A model generated the notes under the pieces. It searched no databases and was not told the DNA's origin. It saw only the letters and a program-made list of their open reading frames with translations. From Castellaniella sp049650445 (GTDB lineage Bacteria > Pseudomonadota > Gammaproteobacteria > Burkholderiales > Burkholderiaceae_B): a stretch of DNA of 64,000 nucleotides. Position numbers and translations under genes: made by a program. Where the stretch lies: NCBI RefSeq assembly GCF_049650445.1, contig NZ_JBASAD010000036.1:1-64000 (forward strand), written 5' to 3'. Shown here piece by piece: positions 15,719-26,416 of this stretch. Within the stretch, counting starts at the first letter, position 1. Every line of letters starts with the position of its first letter.

Positions 15719-18294
15719 CGCGCGCGGATCATGTCCACCCATGCCGCCAGTGGCATGGGGCGGGCCAGCAGATAGCCTTGCTGGGCGTGGCAGTCGTGTT
15801 CGAACAGGAACCGGGATTGCGCTTCGGTTTCCACGCCCTCTGCGACCACGCGCAGATCGAGCTTGTCGGCCATCGCCAGGATCAGTTGGACGATGGCGAG
15901 GCTGTCGCTGTCGCCCGGGATGTCCTGGACCAGGCTTTTGTCGATCTTCAGTTCGTACAGCGGCAGGCGCTTCAGGTAGGCCAGGTTGGAATAACCGGTG
16001 CCGAAATCGTCGATGGAAAAACGGATTCCCAGCAGGGCCAGTGCCTGCATGCGCCGGGTGACGGCCTGTATATCCTGGATCAGCACGCCTTCGGTGATCT
16101 CGAAGATCAGCCGATTGCCCGGGATGTTCTTGTTTGCCAGCGTGTCGCGCACGGTTTCGACGAACTGGGGTTCCATCAACTGCCGGGGGCTGACGTTCAG
16201 GGACAGGGGGTAGGTCTCGCCTTCTTCCTGCAGCGTCACCAGGGCGTCGCAGGCGAATTGCAGGGACCAGCTCCCCAGCAGGCTGATCAGGCCGGTTTCC
16301 TCTGCGATGGGGATGAACAGGGCGGGTGAGACCGGCCCTCGGGTGGGGTGGGTCCAGCGGGCCAGCAGTTCGCCGCCGGTGACGCGCCCGTCGTGGCCGA
16401 ACTGAGGCTGGATGTACAGGGTGAGGTGCGGTGTGCCGATGGTCTGCAGCAGATCATGTTCCAGCCAGAGTCGCTGCTCGACCTCGGATTGCAGGCTCTG
16501 CTCGTAGAACGTGACCTGGTTGCCGCCGTGCTGCTTGGCGCGGTGGGTGGCCATGTCGGCCTCGCGCATCACGGAGTCGATGGTCTGGCTGTCCGCCTGG
16601 ATCAGGGTCAGGCCGATGCTGCCGGTGACATAGATGGGCTTGCCCTGGACGGAGAATGCGCTGTTGCAGACGGCGATCCGCAGTTTCTCGGCCACATGCA
16701 TGGCATTGCGGGCAGCATCGTTGACTTTGCTGCTCAGATCGTCGAGCAGCACGATGAACTCGTCGGCGCTGACGCGCGACACCATATCCTGGTCGCGCAC
16801 GCTGGTCCGCAAGCGGTCCGCAATGCCGCACAGCACCTGGTCGCCGGTGTCATGTCCATGCATGTCGTTGATTCGCTTGAAGCCGTCCAGATCAATCAGC
16901 AGCAGTGCGCCGATGGGCCGGCCCGGTCTGGCCGATTCGAGCATCTGCGTCAGATGGCTCAGTGCCGTGCGCCGGTTGGGCAGGCCGGTCAGCGCGTCGT
17001 AGACGGCCAGGTGGTGAGCGGTCTCCTCGGCGCGCAGCCGTTCGGTGATGTCGGTGGCGACCGTGCAGATGGCTTCCAGGGTTCCGTCCGGGTCGCGCAT
17101 GGGCGCCTTGATCGTCAGGAAGGTGCGTGGCTCGCCCTGACGCGGTTGCAGGGTCATCTGCGACACGCTGCGTTCGTGGGAATCGATCACGGCCTGGTCG
17201 CTGCTGCGGATGCGGGACAGGGATTCGGCGTCGTCCAGGACGTCTTCGTCTCGCAGGCCGATGAGCTGGCCTTCGTTCAGGCCCAGGAATGCTTCGTGTT
17301 TGTCGTTGGCGAAGGTATAGCGGAAGTCCAGGTTCTTGATGCCGACAGCGGCGTCGATGGCGTCCAGGATGGCTCCCAGGCGGCGCTCGCTGCGCCGCAG
17401 ACGCCGCCGCTGGTGGCGAAGCTGGGTGCGCAGCACCAGGGTCACGATCAGGGTCAGGATCAGCAGTCCGCTCAGGCCGCCGACGATCCAGCGGCCGTAT
17501 AGGCTCAGCAGGGATTGGGAACGCGGCAGGCGCCAGTTGTCCAGGGTGTGATAGTAGAACGAGCCCGGGGAGGCCTGCCAGGCGCTGAGGTGGCGGTCGA
17601 TGGCCGCAAGGACTGTGGGGAAGCGGCCCTTCGGGGCGGCGAAGTAGGCCTGAGTGGGTTGAAAGATGATGGGTGTGGCGACGAGCTTGTGTTCTTGCGC
17701 CAGCAGTTCGCCGGCGTAGAAATCGGCCACCACGGCGTCGTCCTGGCCGGCCAGCACGCGCCGGAAACCGGCGTCCAGGTTCAGGACCGGGTCGATGCGG
17801 GCGTTGATGCCCAGGCTGGGCAGGGCGGTTTTCAGGTAGTCCTGCTGGAGTGAGCCTTCCAGGACCGCGATAGCGTGATTCTTCAGGTCCTCGATCGAGC
17901 GCAGGGTATGGTCCGGCCGGGCATAGACCTGAGACCAGCTATGCAGTGCCGGGACGTGATGCAGATTGAACGTCTGGGCCCGTTCCAGAGTGTAGAAGAC
18001 GTCGGGCAACAGGTCGATCTTGCCCTCCGCCAGCAACTGCATGCACTGCGCCCAGTGGCAGGCCTGGGTCCGGATCGTCCAGCCCTCCTGGCGGGCGATT
18101 TCGTTCAGCAGTTCGCCGAGGATGCCCGCCGGGCGGCCGTCCCGGGCGATGTAGATGTCGGGTTTCTGGTCGTAGATGCCGACGTCCAGGGTCAGGGCGG
18201 CGCGCGCGTGCGGTGCGAACAGCCCCAGGCACAGCACCAAGGCTGGCAAGAGGATGCTGCAATACACGCGGTGCAGGCGAGCGCGAAAGGCCAT
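15706..18294 (-). CDS. Periplasmic-sensor PAS-GGDEF(degenerate)-EAL c-di-GMP phosphodiesterase
   Basis: 862 residues from the ATG at 18294, chosen because it begins directly before a signal/anchor helix. Residues ~35-265 are a solute-binding-protein-type (SBP_bac_3) sensor in the periplasm; a second membrane helix (WIVGGLSGLLILTLIV) lies near 275-295; then a PAS domain, a GGDEF domain and an EAL domain. The GGDEF motif is SADEF, so cyclase activity is unlikely, but an RxxD I-site (RDQD) stands five residues upstream. The EAL domain keeps ELLARW, LNVSP, FEITEG, IDDFGTG, LKIDKS and VAEGVET, so hydrolysis of c-di-GMP should be intact. The ligand is unknown. Confidence 0.92.
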   Translation of the reverse strand: MAFRARLHRVYCSILLPALVLCLGLFAPHARAALTLDVGIYDQKPDIYIARDGRPAGILGELLNEIARQEGWTIRTQACHWAQCMQLLAEGKIDLLPDVFYTLERAQTFNLHHVPALHSWSQVYARPDHTLRSIEDLKNHAIAVLEGSLQQDYLKTALPSLGINARIDPVLNLDAGFRRVLAGQDDAVVADFYAGELLAQEHKLVATPIIFQPTQAYFAAPKGRFPTVLAAIDRHLSAWQASPGSFYYHTLDNWRLPRSQSLLSLYGRWIVGGLSGLLILTLIVTLVLRTQLRHQRRRLRRSERRLGAILDAIDAAVGIKNLDFRYTFANDKHEAFLGLNEGQLIGLRDEDVLDDAESLSRIRSSDQAVIDSHERSVSQMTLQPRQGEPRTFLTIKAPMRDPDGTLEAICTVATDITERLRAEETAHHLAVYDALTGLPNRRTALSHLTQMLESARPGRPIGALLLIDLDGFKRINDMHGHDTGDQVLCGIADRLRTSVRDQDMVSRVSADEFIVLLDDLSSKVNDAARNAMHVAEKLRIAVCNSAFSVQGKPIYVTGSIGLTLIQADSQTIDSVMREADMATHRAKQHGGNQVTFYEQSLQSEVEQRLWLEHDLLQTIGTPHLTLYIQPQFGHDGRVTGGELLARWTHPTRGPVSPALFIPIAEETGLISLLGSWSLQFACDALVTLQEEGETYPLSLNVSPRQLMEPQFVETVRDTLANKNIPGNRLIFEITEGVLIQDIQAVTRRMQALALLGIRFSIDDFGTGYSNLAYLKRLPLYELKIDKSLVQDIPGDSDSLAIVQLILAMADKLDLRVVAEGVETEAQSRFLFEHDCHAQQGYLLARPMPLAAWVDMIRARRPR

Positions 18295-18587
18295 AAGGGT
18301 TCGGTCCGGGGACCGGATGAGCGGCGCCCGGTCCCCCGCAGGCGGGGCGGTGCCTATGGCGCGCTGGCACGAATCCAAAAGAGAACATCATAGTGCGAGG
18401 CGGAACAAATCAAAATGGCGCACAGTCCGCAGGATTGTCATCAGTTGTACGGATTGTGAACCAATATGAAAACCGCGTCGTGAACCTTTGCTCGTCTGAC
18501 CCAGTGTCGGGGTTAGGGCGCCGCAGGTGCGTGGGCGGCGTACAATGCCGGCACGCATTTCCATTGCATTCCCCCAAAAGGTGGATC
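18295..18587. other. Divergent intergenic region, EAL gene / kbl
   Basis: 293 bp without a gene. On the minus strand a TATGAT (18387-18392) with TTGATT 15 bp upstream could start the sensor-gene mRNA. On the plus strand a TACAAT at 18541-18546 is the best -10 box for kbl, without a convincing -35. The middle part is relatively AT-rich. I see no riboswitch or small-RNA signature. Confidence 0.4.
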
Positions 18588-19790
18588 ATGTCCCAGCGAT
18601 TTCTTGCGGATGCGCGCGCCCGGATCGGGCAGTTGCGCGAAGAAGGCTTCTACAAGTCCGAGCGTGTCATCGCCAGCCAGCAGTCTGCTCGTGTGCGCCT
18701 GTCTGACGGCGCCAGCGTGCTGAATTTTTGCGCCAACAACTACCTGGGACTGGCCAACGATCCGCGCCTGATCCAGGCCGCTGCCGATGGCCTGGCGGCC
18801 GACGGTTTCGGTCTGGCGTCGGTGCGTTTCATCTGTGGCACCCAGACGGGACACAAGGCACTGGAATCCGAACTGGCTCATTGGCTGGGGATGGGCGACG
18901 CGATCCTGTATTCCAGTTGCTTCGACGCCAACGGCGGTCTGTTCGAGGCCCTGCTGGACGAGCAGGACGCCATCGTCAGCGACGCACTGAACCACGCCAG
19001 CATCATCGACGGCATCCGCCTGAGCAAGGCGCGCCGCTACCGCTACGCCAACAACGACATGGCCGACCTGCGCGCGCAGCTTCAGGCCGCCCGTGACGGC
19101 GGGGCGCGGCACATCATGATCGCTACCGATGGCGTGTTCTCCATGGACGGCATCATCGCCGACCTGGCGTCGATCTGCGATCTGGCCGATGAATTCGACG
19201 CCCTGGTGATGGTGGACGATTCCCATGCCGTGGGCTTCATGGGTGCGGGCGGTCGTGGCACGCCGGAACACTGCGGCGTCGCGAACCGGGTCCACATCCT
19301 GACCGGGACGCTGGGCAAGGCGCTGGGCGGGGCCTCGGGCGGCTACGTCGCGGCCGATCCCGTGATCGTCGAGCTGCTGCGCCAGCGCTCGCGGCCCTAT
19401 CTGTTTTCCAATACGCTTGCCCCCGCCATCGTGGCGGCGTCGCGGCGGGTGATCGAACTGCTGCAGGACGCCGAAGGCGCCGATCTGCGCGCCCGCGTCC
19501 ACCGCAACGGCGCGCATTTCCGCCGCGAGATGCAGGCGCTGGGCTTCGATCTGGTGCCCGGCGAACATCCGATCATTCCGGTGATGCTGGGCGACGCCGC
19601 GCTGGCTGGTCGCATGGCCGACGCCCTGCTGGCGCAGGGCATTTACGTGATCGGCTTTTCCTATCCCGTGGTGCCCAAGGGGCGTGCCCGCATCCGCACC
19701 CAGATGAGCGCGGCCCACACGCCCGAGGACATCGGCCGCGCCGTCCAGGCCTTCGCCCGCGTCGGACGAGACCTGGGCGTTATTGCCTGA
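18588..19790 (+). CDS. kbl: 2-amino-3-ketobutyrate CoA ligase
   Basis: 400 residues, a PLP-dependent alpha-oxoamine synthase. CANNYLGLANDP, SVRFICGTQTGHKALE, DDSHAVGFMG and the PLP-lysine motif TGTLGKALGGASGGY are clear. It cleaves 2-amino-3-oxobutyrate with CoA to glycine and acetyl-CoA, the second step of threonine breakdown. It is followed after 22 bp by tdh, so the two form an operon in the order seen in E. coli. Confidence 0.97.
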   Translation: MSQRFLADARARIGQLREEGFYKSERVIASQQSARVRLSDGASVLNFCANNYLGLANDPRLIQAAADGLAADGFGLASVRFICGTQTGHKALESELAHWLGMGDAILYSSCFDANGGLFEALLDEQDAIVSDALNHASIIDGIRLSKARRYRYANNDMADLRAQLQAARDGGARHIMIATDGVFSMDGIIADLASICDLADEFDALVMVDDSHAVGFMGAGGRGTPEHCGVANRVHILTGTLGKALGGASGGYVAADPVIVELLRQRSRPYLFSNTLAPAIVAASRRVIELLQDAEGADLRARVHRNGAHFRREMQALGFDLVPGEHPIIPVMLGDAALAGRMADALLAQGIYVIGFSYPVVPKGRARIRTQMSAAHTPEDIGRAVQAFARVGRDLGVIA

Positions 19791-19812
19791 CGGCCACTTC
19801 CCGGAGATTGTC

Positions 19813-20838
19813 ATGAGAGCCTTGGCCAAAATGCAGCCTGCCGTCGGGCTGGAAATGGTGGATGTCCCGAAGCCCGTCATCGGGCACAACGACCTGTTGA
19901 TCCGCATCCGCAAGACCGCCATCTGCGGCACCGACATCCACATCTGGAAATGGGACGACTGGGCCGCGCGCACCATCCCCGTGCCCATGCACGTCGGCCA
20001 TGAATACGTGGGCGAAGTCGTCGAAATCGGTCAGGAAGTCCAGGGCTTCCGGATCGGCGACCGCGTTTCCGGCGAAGGGCACATCACCTGCGGCCATTGC
20101 CGCAACTGCCGTGCCGGCCGTCGCCATCTGTGCCGCAACACTCAGGGTGTGGGCGTCAACCGTCCCGGCGCTTTCGCCGACTATCTGGTGATCCCGGCCT
20201 TCAACGCCTTCCGCATTCCGGATGACGTGTCCGACGATCTGGCTGCGATCTTCGATCCCTACGGCAACGCCACCCACACGGCGCTGGCCTTCGATCTGGT
20301 GGGCGAGGATGTGCTGATCACAGGGGCCGGTCCGATCGGCGCCATGGCGGCGGCGATTGCCCGCCACGTGGGCGCGCGCAACGTCGTCATCACCGACGTC
20401 AACGATTACCGCCTGGATCTGGCTGCCCGCATGGGTGCCAGCCGAACGGTGAACGTGGCCCGCGAGGACCTGCGCGACGTGATGCGTGAACTGGGCATGA
20501 CCGAGGGCTTCGACGTGGGCCTGGAAATGTCCGGCGTGCCCAGTGCCTTTGCCTCGATGCTGGGTCAGATGAATCATGGCGGCAAGATCGCCATGCTGGG
20601 CATCCTGCCCGACGGCGTGGGCATCGACTGGAGCCAGGTCATCTTCAAGGGGCTGGAGATCAAGGGGATCTACGGCCGCCAGATGTTCGAGACCTGGTAC
20701 AAGATGGTCGCCATGTTGCAAAGCGGCCTGGATCTGTCCCCCATCCTGACCCACCACTACCCGGTGGCTGACTTCCGCCAGGGCTTCGAGGCGATGCTGT
20801 CAGGCCAGAGCGGCAAGGTCATCCTGAATTGGAATTAA
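19813..20838 (+). CDS. tdh: L-threonine 3-dehydrogenase
   Basis: 341 residues, zinc-dependent medium-chain dehydrogenase. The catalytic zinc site is in AICGTDIHIW and GHEYVGEV; the structural zinc cysteines are in CGHCRNCRAGRRHLC; the NAD+ fold has GAGPIGAMA. Start at 19813 has a GGAG ribosome site. It oxidises threonine to 2-amino-3-oxobutyrate for Kbl. The 3' end is 3 bp from the convergent asparaginase gene. Confidence 0.97.
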   Translation: MRALAKMQPAVGLEMVDVPKPVIGHNDLLIRIRKTAICGTDIHIWKWDDWAARTIPVPMHVGHEYVGEVVEIGQEVQGFRIGDRVSGEGHITCGHCRNCRAGRRHLCRNTQGVGVNRPGAFADYLVIPAFNAFRIPDDVSDDLAAIFDPYGNATHTALAFDLVGEDVLITGAGPIGAMAAAIARHVGARNVVITDVNDYRLDLAARMGASRTVNVAREDLRDVMRELGMTEGFDVGLEMSGVPSAFASMLGQMNHGGKIAMLGILPDGVGIDWSQVIFKGLEIKGIYGRQMFETWYKMVAMLQSGLDLSPILTHHYPVADFRQGFEAMLSGQSGKVILNWN

Positions 20839-20841
20839 GCG

Positions 20842-21857
20842 CTACAGCCGCCGCAGCAATCCGTCGATTTCCGCTCGCCCCATCCCGCGTGCCAGCGCCA
20901 GCCGCAGGGCGATGCGCGCTTGCAGTGGATTGAGCGCATGGGCGGCCAGCGAGCCGCCGGCCTGTGCCGCGTCGTCGGTGACCAGGCCGTCCGGCACCCG
21001 GCTGGCGCGCACGCACACCAGGCCCCGGCGGATCGCCTGAGCGCAGCCCCGCACAGCGGCGGGACTGAGGCTGCCGTTGCCCATGGCGGCGACCACCAGG
21101 CCGCGCGATCCGGCCTGAATCGCGGCGGCGTAGGGGTATGCGGGCGCATCCTGGTAATCGAGAATGACGTCCACCGGGGGCAGCGTCCGCAGGCCGGACA
21201 GGGCGAAGGGGGCCGTAGCCGGCAGATCGGGTCGGACTGAATAGCGCGCCTGGCCGTCGGTGACCGCGCCCAGCACGCCCGTGCCGTCCGCCCCGAAGGC
21301 GTCCACCCGCGTGGTGTGGCGCTTGGCCGCGTGCCGTGCCGCGACGATGCAGTCGTTCAGGACCACCAGCACGCCCCGGTCGCGGCTGGCCGGATCGGCT
21401 GCCGTCAACAGGGCGTTCACCAGATTCAGCGGCCCGTCGGCGCTCAGGGCCGAGGCCGGGCGCATCGCGCCGACCAGCACGACGGGCTTGGGGCTGCGCA
21501 CCGTCAGGTGCAGGAAGAAGGCGGTTTCTTCCAGGCTGTCGGTCCCGTGGGTCACGACCACCGCGTCCACGTCCGGCGCGCGCAGGTGGCGCTCTATCAG
21601 GCGCGCCAGCCGCAGGACCTGGGCGGTGCCCAGATTCCGGCTGTCCACGTTGAACGGCTGTTCGCAGCGGATCTCGGCCACGTCGCGGGCGCCGGGGATC
21701 GCCGCCAGCATGGCTTCGATCCCCTGGGTGACCTGGTAGCCGGTCAGTGTGCGGGCGTCGCCTGCCGTGGCGGCGATGGTGCCGCCCGTGCCGATCAGGA
21801 CCAGACGCGGTCGCATCGGTCCCGACGGGTTCGTCCTGGAGGCGCGCGGGCGGGGCA

Positions 21858-21858
<1 letters not shown>
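20842..21858 (-). CDS. L-asparaginase (bacterial type)
   Basis: 338 residues. Both catalytic triads are visible: the nucleophile threonine in GTGGTIAAT, and THGTDSLEET with the Thr-Asp pair; GAMRPASALSADGP is the conserved third block. No signal peptide is seen, so it should be cytosolic. The start at 21858 overlaps the gdhA stop by one base (TGATG), favouring it over an ATG at 21816 that gives a more standard N-terminus; the first 14 residues are then an unusual basic extension. It releases ammonia from asparagine and is coupled to glutamate dehydrogenase. Confidence 0.9.
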
Positions 21859-23147
<1,289 letters not shown>

Positions 23148-23324
23148 GATGGGCAGCCTTTGGTGTGAGTGCAGGGCAGTCAGAGACATGCGATTGACCC
23201 CATTTTAGTGCCGCAAGGGCGTTCTGTGTCCGGGCGGGGGCTAGGGCTCTCTGGCGGTTATATCGAATCAACGTTTTTTTCGTTCCGCCCGGAACAGTGG
23301 GCGGGCACACTGGGTACTTCCGTC

Positions 23325-23346
23325 GGCGCAAAGCCGGCTTTGCGCC
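23325..23346. promoter_or_regulatory. 22-bp perfect palindrome directly before the cysH ribosome site
   Basis: GGCGCAAAG-CCGG-CTTTGCGCC is self-complementary over 22 bp and ends 2 nt before the GGAG of cysH. As DNA it could bind a dimeric regulator; as RNA it would place a 9-bp stem beside the Shine-Dalgarno. Confidence 0.55.
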
Positions 23347-23360
23347 ATGGAGAAAAAATC

Positions 23361-24134
23361 GTGTCGATGACGCTGTCCCCGCCGCAGGCGGCGCGCTGGG
23401 AGGCCCTGCTGGCGGGTCTCGCGCGCATTGTGGACATCCACCCGGATGCGCTGCTGGCCTCGTCCATGGGGATCGAGGACACCTTGCTGATCCACGCCGT
23501 GGCGCAACTGCCCCGGCCGTTGGAGGTTTTCATGCTGGACACCGGCCGCCTGCACGCGGCAACACTGGGCATGGTGGACGTCATACGGGATCGCTATGGT
23601 ATCGAGACGCGCGTGATGCAGCCCGATCCGCAGGCCGTGCAGGACCACGTGGCCGCGCACGGCGAGTTCGCCTTTTATGAAAGTGTGGAATTGCGCCAGG
23701 CCTGCTGCGGCATTCGCAAGGTCGAACCGCTGCGCCGCGCGCTGGCGGGCCATACGGCCTGGATCACCGGCCAGCGGCGCGAGCAGTCCCTGACCCGGGT
23801 CGAATTGCCCGACACGCAGTGGGACGACACGTTCGGCCTGCAGAAATTCAATCCCCTGGCGTTCTGGACGACCGACGAAGTCTGGGGCGTGGCGCGCGCG
23901 CTGGACGTGCCCTACAACCCGCTGCACGACCGGGGATATCCCTCCATCGGTTGCGAACCCTGTACACGCGCCGTGCGCCCCGGCGAGGATGCGCGCGCCG
24001 GGCGCTGGTGGTGGGAACAGCGCGACAGCCGCGAATGCGGCCTGCATGCCGGTAATTTGCGCACGGCGGGAACACCGGGCGTGCGCCCGCGCACCCCTCT
24101 TTCCACGGACTTCACGGAAACATCGACATCATGA
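23361..24134 (+). CDS. cysH: Adenylylsulfate (APS) reductase, thioredoxin-dependent
   Basis: 257 residues. The GTG at 23361 is preferred because GGAGA sits 7 nt upstream; the ATG at 23367 would be 13 nt away. ASSMGIEDT is the PP-loop region. CC in RQACCGIRK plus CxxC in GCEPC are the four [4Fe-4S] ligands that distinguish APS reductases from the cluster-free PAPS enzymes, and ECGLH supplies the catalytic cysteine. It reduces APS to sulfite, so no APS kinase is required. Overlaps cysD by ATGA. Confidence 0.96.
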   Translation: MSMTLSPPQAARWEALLAGLARIVDIHPDALLASSMGIEDTLLIHAVAQLPRPLEVFMLDTGRLHAATLGMVDVIRDRYGIETRVMQPDPQAVQDHVAAHGEFAFYESVELRQACCGIRKVEPLRRALAGHTAWITGQRREQSLTRVELPDTQWDDTFGLQKFNPLAFWTTDEVWGVARALDVPYNPLHDRGYPSIGCEPCTRAVRPGEDARAGRWWWEQRDSRECGLHAGNLRTAGTPGVRPRTPLSTDFTETSTS

Positions 24135-25042
24135 GCACTGCCGTACTCACTCGCACGCACCTCGACTGGCTGGAATCCGAAGCCATCCACATCCTGCGCG
24201 AAGTCGCCGCCGAATGCGCGCGGCCCGTGCTGCTGTTTTCCGGCGGCAAGGATTCCTGCGTGCTGCTGCGCCTGGCGGAAAAAGCCTTCCGCCCGGGGCG
24301 CTTTCCCTTTCCCCTGATGCACATCGACACCGGTCACAACTTCCCCGAGGTGATTGCCTTTCGCGACCGTCGCGCGGCGGAGCTGGGCGAGGAACTGATC
24401 GTGCGCAGCGTCGAGGATTCCATCGCGCGCGGTACGGTGGTTTTGCGCCACGCCAACGATTCGCGCAACGCGGCCCAGGCCACGACACTGCTGGAATCGA
24501 TCGCGGAATTCGGCTTTGACGCCTGCATCGGCGGCGCCCGCCGGGACGAGGAAAAGGCCCGCGCCAAAGAACGCATCTGCTCGTTTCGCGACGAGTTCGG
24601 TCAGTGGGACCCCAAGGCCCAGCGTCCGGAGCTCTGGAATCTGTACAACACCCGCGTGCATCCGGGCGAGAACATCCGCGTCTTCCCGATCTCGAACTGG
24701 ACCGAACTGGACGTCTGGCAGTACATCGAGCGCGAAGGTCTGGAACTGCCCTCGATCTACTACACCCACGAGCGCGAAGTCGTGCGCCGCAACGGTCTGC
24801 TGGTCCCCATCACGCCGCTGACGCCGCCGCGCGAAGGCGAACGCCCCGAACACCTGAGCGTGCGCTTTCGCACGGTGGGGGACGTGTCCTGCACCTGCCC
24901 GGTGGCGTCCACCGCAGCCACGCCGGCCGACATCATCGCCGAGACGGCCGTCACCACCATCACTGAGCGCGGCGCTACGCGCATGGACGACCAGACCAGT
25001 GAGGCGTCGATGGAACGGCGCAAGAAACAAGGCTATTTCTGA
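24131..25042 (+). CDS. cysD: Sulfate adenylyltransferase subunit 2
   Basis: 303 residues. LLFSGGKDSCVLLRL is the ATP-PPase loop; GGARRDEEKARAKER and YNTRVHPGENIRVFPISNWTELDVW are CysD hallmarks. With the CysN GTPase it makes APS from sulfate and ATP. The start overlaps the cysH stop, so both should be translated together. Confidence 0.97.
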   Translation: MSTAVLTRTHLDWLESEAIHILREVAAECARPVLLFSGGKDSCVLLRLAEKAFRPGRFPFPLMHIDTGHNFPEVIAFRDRRAAELGEELIVRSVEDSIARGTVVLRHANDSRNAAQATTLLESIAEFGFDACIGGARRDEEKARAKERICSFRDEFGQWDPKAQRPELWNLYNTRVHPGENIRVFPISNWTELDVWQYIEREGLELPSIYYTHEREVVRRNGLLVPITPLTPPREGERPEHLSVRFRTVGDVSCTCPVASTAATPADIIAETAVTTITERGATRMDDQTSEASMERRKKQGYF

Positions 25043-25105
25043 GCGCCTGGCCTGACAAGCCCATGCATCCGAACTTGAGCATCCAAATCGGATCAAGGAA
25101 TCACA

Positions 25106-26404
25106 ATGAACGCAATCAATGAACAATGGCCGCTCGCGCCCGAAACCAGTGTGCTGCGCCTGATCACTGCGGGGTCCGTGGACGACGGCAAATCCACGCT
25201 GATCGGTCGCCTGCTGGTCGACAGCAAAGGGGTGTTCGCCGATCAGCTCCAGGCCATCGCAGGCTCGAAATACACCCGTGCGCCCAATAGCGAACTGGAT
25301 CTGGCGCTGCTGACCGACGGCCTGGAGGCCGAGCGCGAGCAGGGCATCACCATCGACGTGGCCTACCGGTATTTCGCCACGCCGGCGCGCAAGTTCATCG
25401 TCGCCGACGCCCCCGGCCACGAACAGTACACGCGCAACATGGTCACGGGCGCCTCGACCGCCGATGCCGCCGTGATCCTGATCGACGCAAGCCGGGCGCG
25501 CGACGGCCGACTGTTGCCGCAGACCAAGCGCCACAGCACTCTGGCGCGCCTGCTGGGGCTGCGTCACCTCGTGGTGGCGGTCAACAAGATGGATCTGGTC
25601 GACTGGGATCCCGCCGTGTTCGAGCGCATCCACGCGGCTTACAGGGATCTGGCCGAGCGCCTGGACATCCCGGCCTTCCACATCGTGCCGCTGTCGGCCC
25701 TGTCGGGCGACAACGTGGTGCGGCACAGCGAACGCACTCCCTGGTATCAGGGACCGCCGCTGCTGACCCTGCTGGAGAACCTGCCGGTCGATCCGGTCCG
25801 CGGGGACGAGCAGGCGCGTTTCTTCGTCCAATGGGTGATTCGCCACAATGGCAGCGGCCCCGACGCCTTCCGGGGCTACGCCGGACAGTTGCAGGGCGGC
25901 TCCTGGCGGGTCGGCGACGCCGTCCAGGTGTTGCCGAGCCGTGAGTCCGTCCGCATCACGGGCCTGCTGCGTGGCGCGCAGGCCGTCGATCAGGCGGTGC
26001 CGGGCGACAGCATCACGGTGGTGCTGGACCGCGACGTCGACCTGTCCCGGGGCGACGTGCTGGTCGATGCCCAGGCGCAGCCGGCGCTGGACAGGGACTT
26101 CGAGGCGGACCTGTGCTGGCTGGATCAGCAGGCGCTGAATCCTGCGCGGCTGTACTGGCTGAAGCAGGGCACCCGCCTGACCCAGGTCCGCATCCAGGCC
26201 GTGCGCACCCGGCGCGACATCCATGAGCTGCGCTCGGTGGAATGGAACGGCACCCTGGCCATGAACGACATCGGCCGCGTGCGGTTGCGTGCCCGCGACC
26301 CATTGGTCCTGGACGACTACGACGCGCAACGGGCCACGGGCGCCTTCATTCTGATCGACACCGCCACCCACCAGACAGCGGCGGCGGGACTGATCCGGCG
26401 CTGA
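25106..26404 (+). CDS. cysN: Sulfate adenylyltransferase subunit 1 (GTPase)
   Basis: 432 residues, EF-Tu-like. G1 is GSVDDGKST, G3 DAPGHEQYTRNM and G4 NKMDL, followed by two beta-barrel domains. No APS-kinase (CysC) domain is fused, which fits the APS reductase encoded by cysH. It drives APS formation by GTP hydrolysis. A GGATCAAGGA stretch precedes the start, 63 bp after cysD. Confidence 0.96.
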   Translation: MNAINEQWPLAPETSVLRLITAGSVDDGKSTLIGRLLVDSKGVFADQLQAIAGSKYTRAPNSELDLALLTDGLEAEREQGITIDVAYRYFATPARKFIVADAPGHEQYTRNMVTGASTADAAVILIDASRARDGRLLPQTKRHSTLARLLGLRHLVVAVNKMDLVDWDPAVFERIHAAYRDLAERLDIPAFHIVPLSALSGDNVVRHSERTPWYQGPPLLTLLENLPVDPVRGDEQARFFVQWVIRHNGSGPDAFRGYAGQLQGGSWRVGDAVQVLPSRESVRITGLLRGAQAVDQAVPGDSITVVLDRDVDLSRGDVLVDAQAQPALDRDFEADLCWLDQQALNPARLYWLKQGTRLTQVRIQAVRTRRDIHELRSVEWNGTLAMNDIGRVRLRARDPLVLDDYDAQRATGAFILIDTATHQTAAAGLIRR

Positions 26405-26416
26405 CTGCGGACCGTC

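Noticed and set aside
23912..26371. An 819-codon open frame antisense to cysH, cysD and cysN
   Set aside because: It is the mirror of GC-rich codon bias; the plus-strand proteins are unmistakable and the antisense translation has no recognisable domain.
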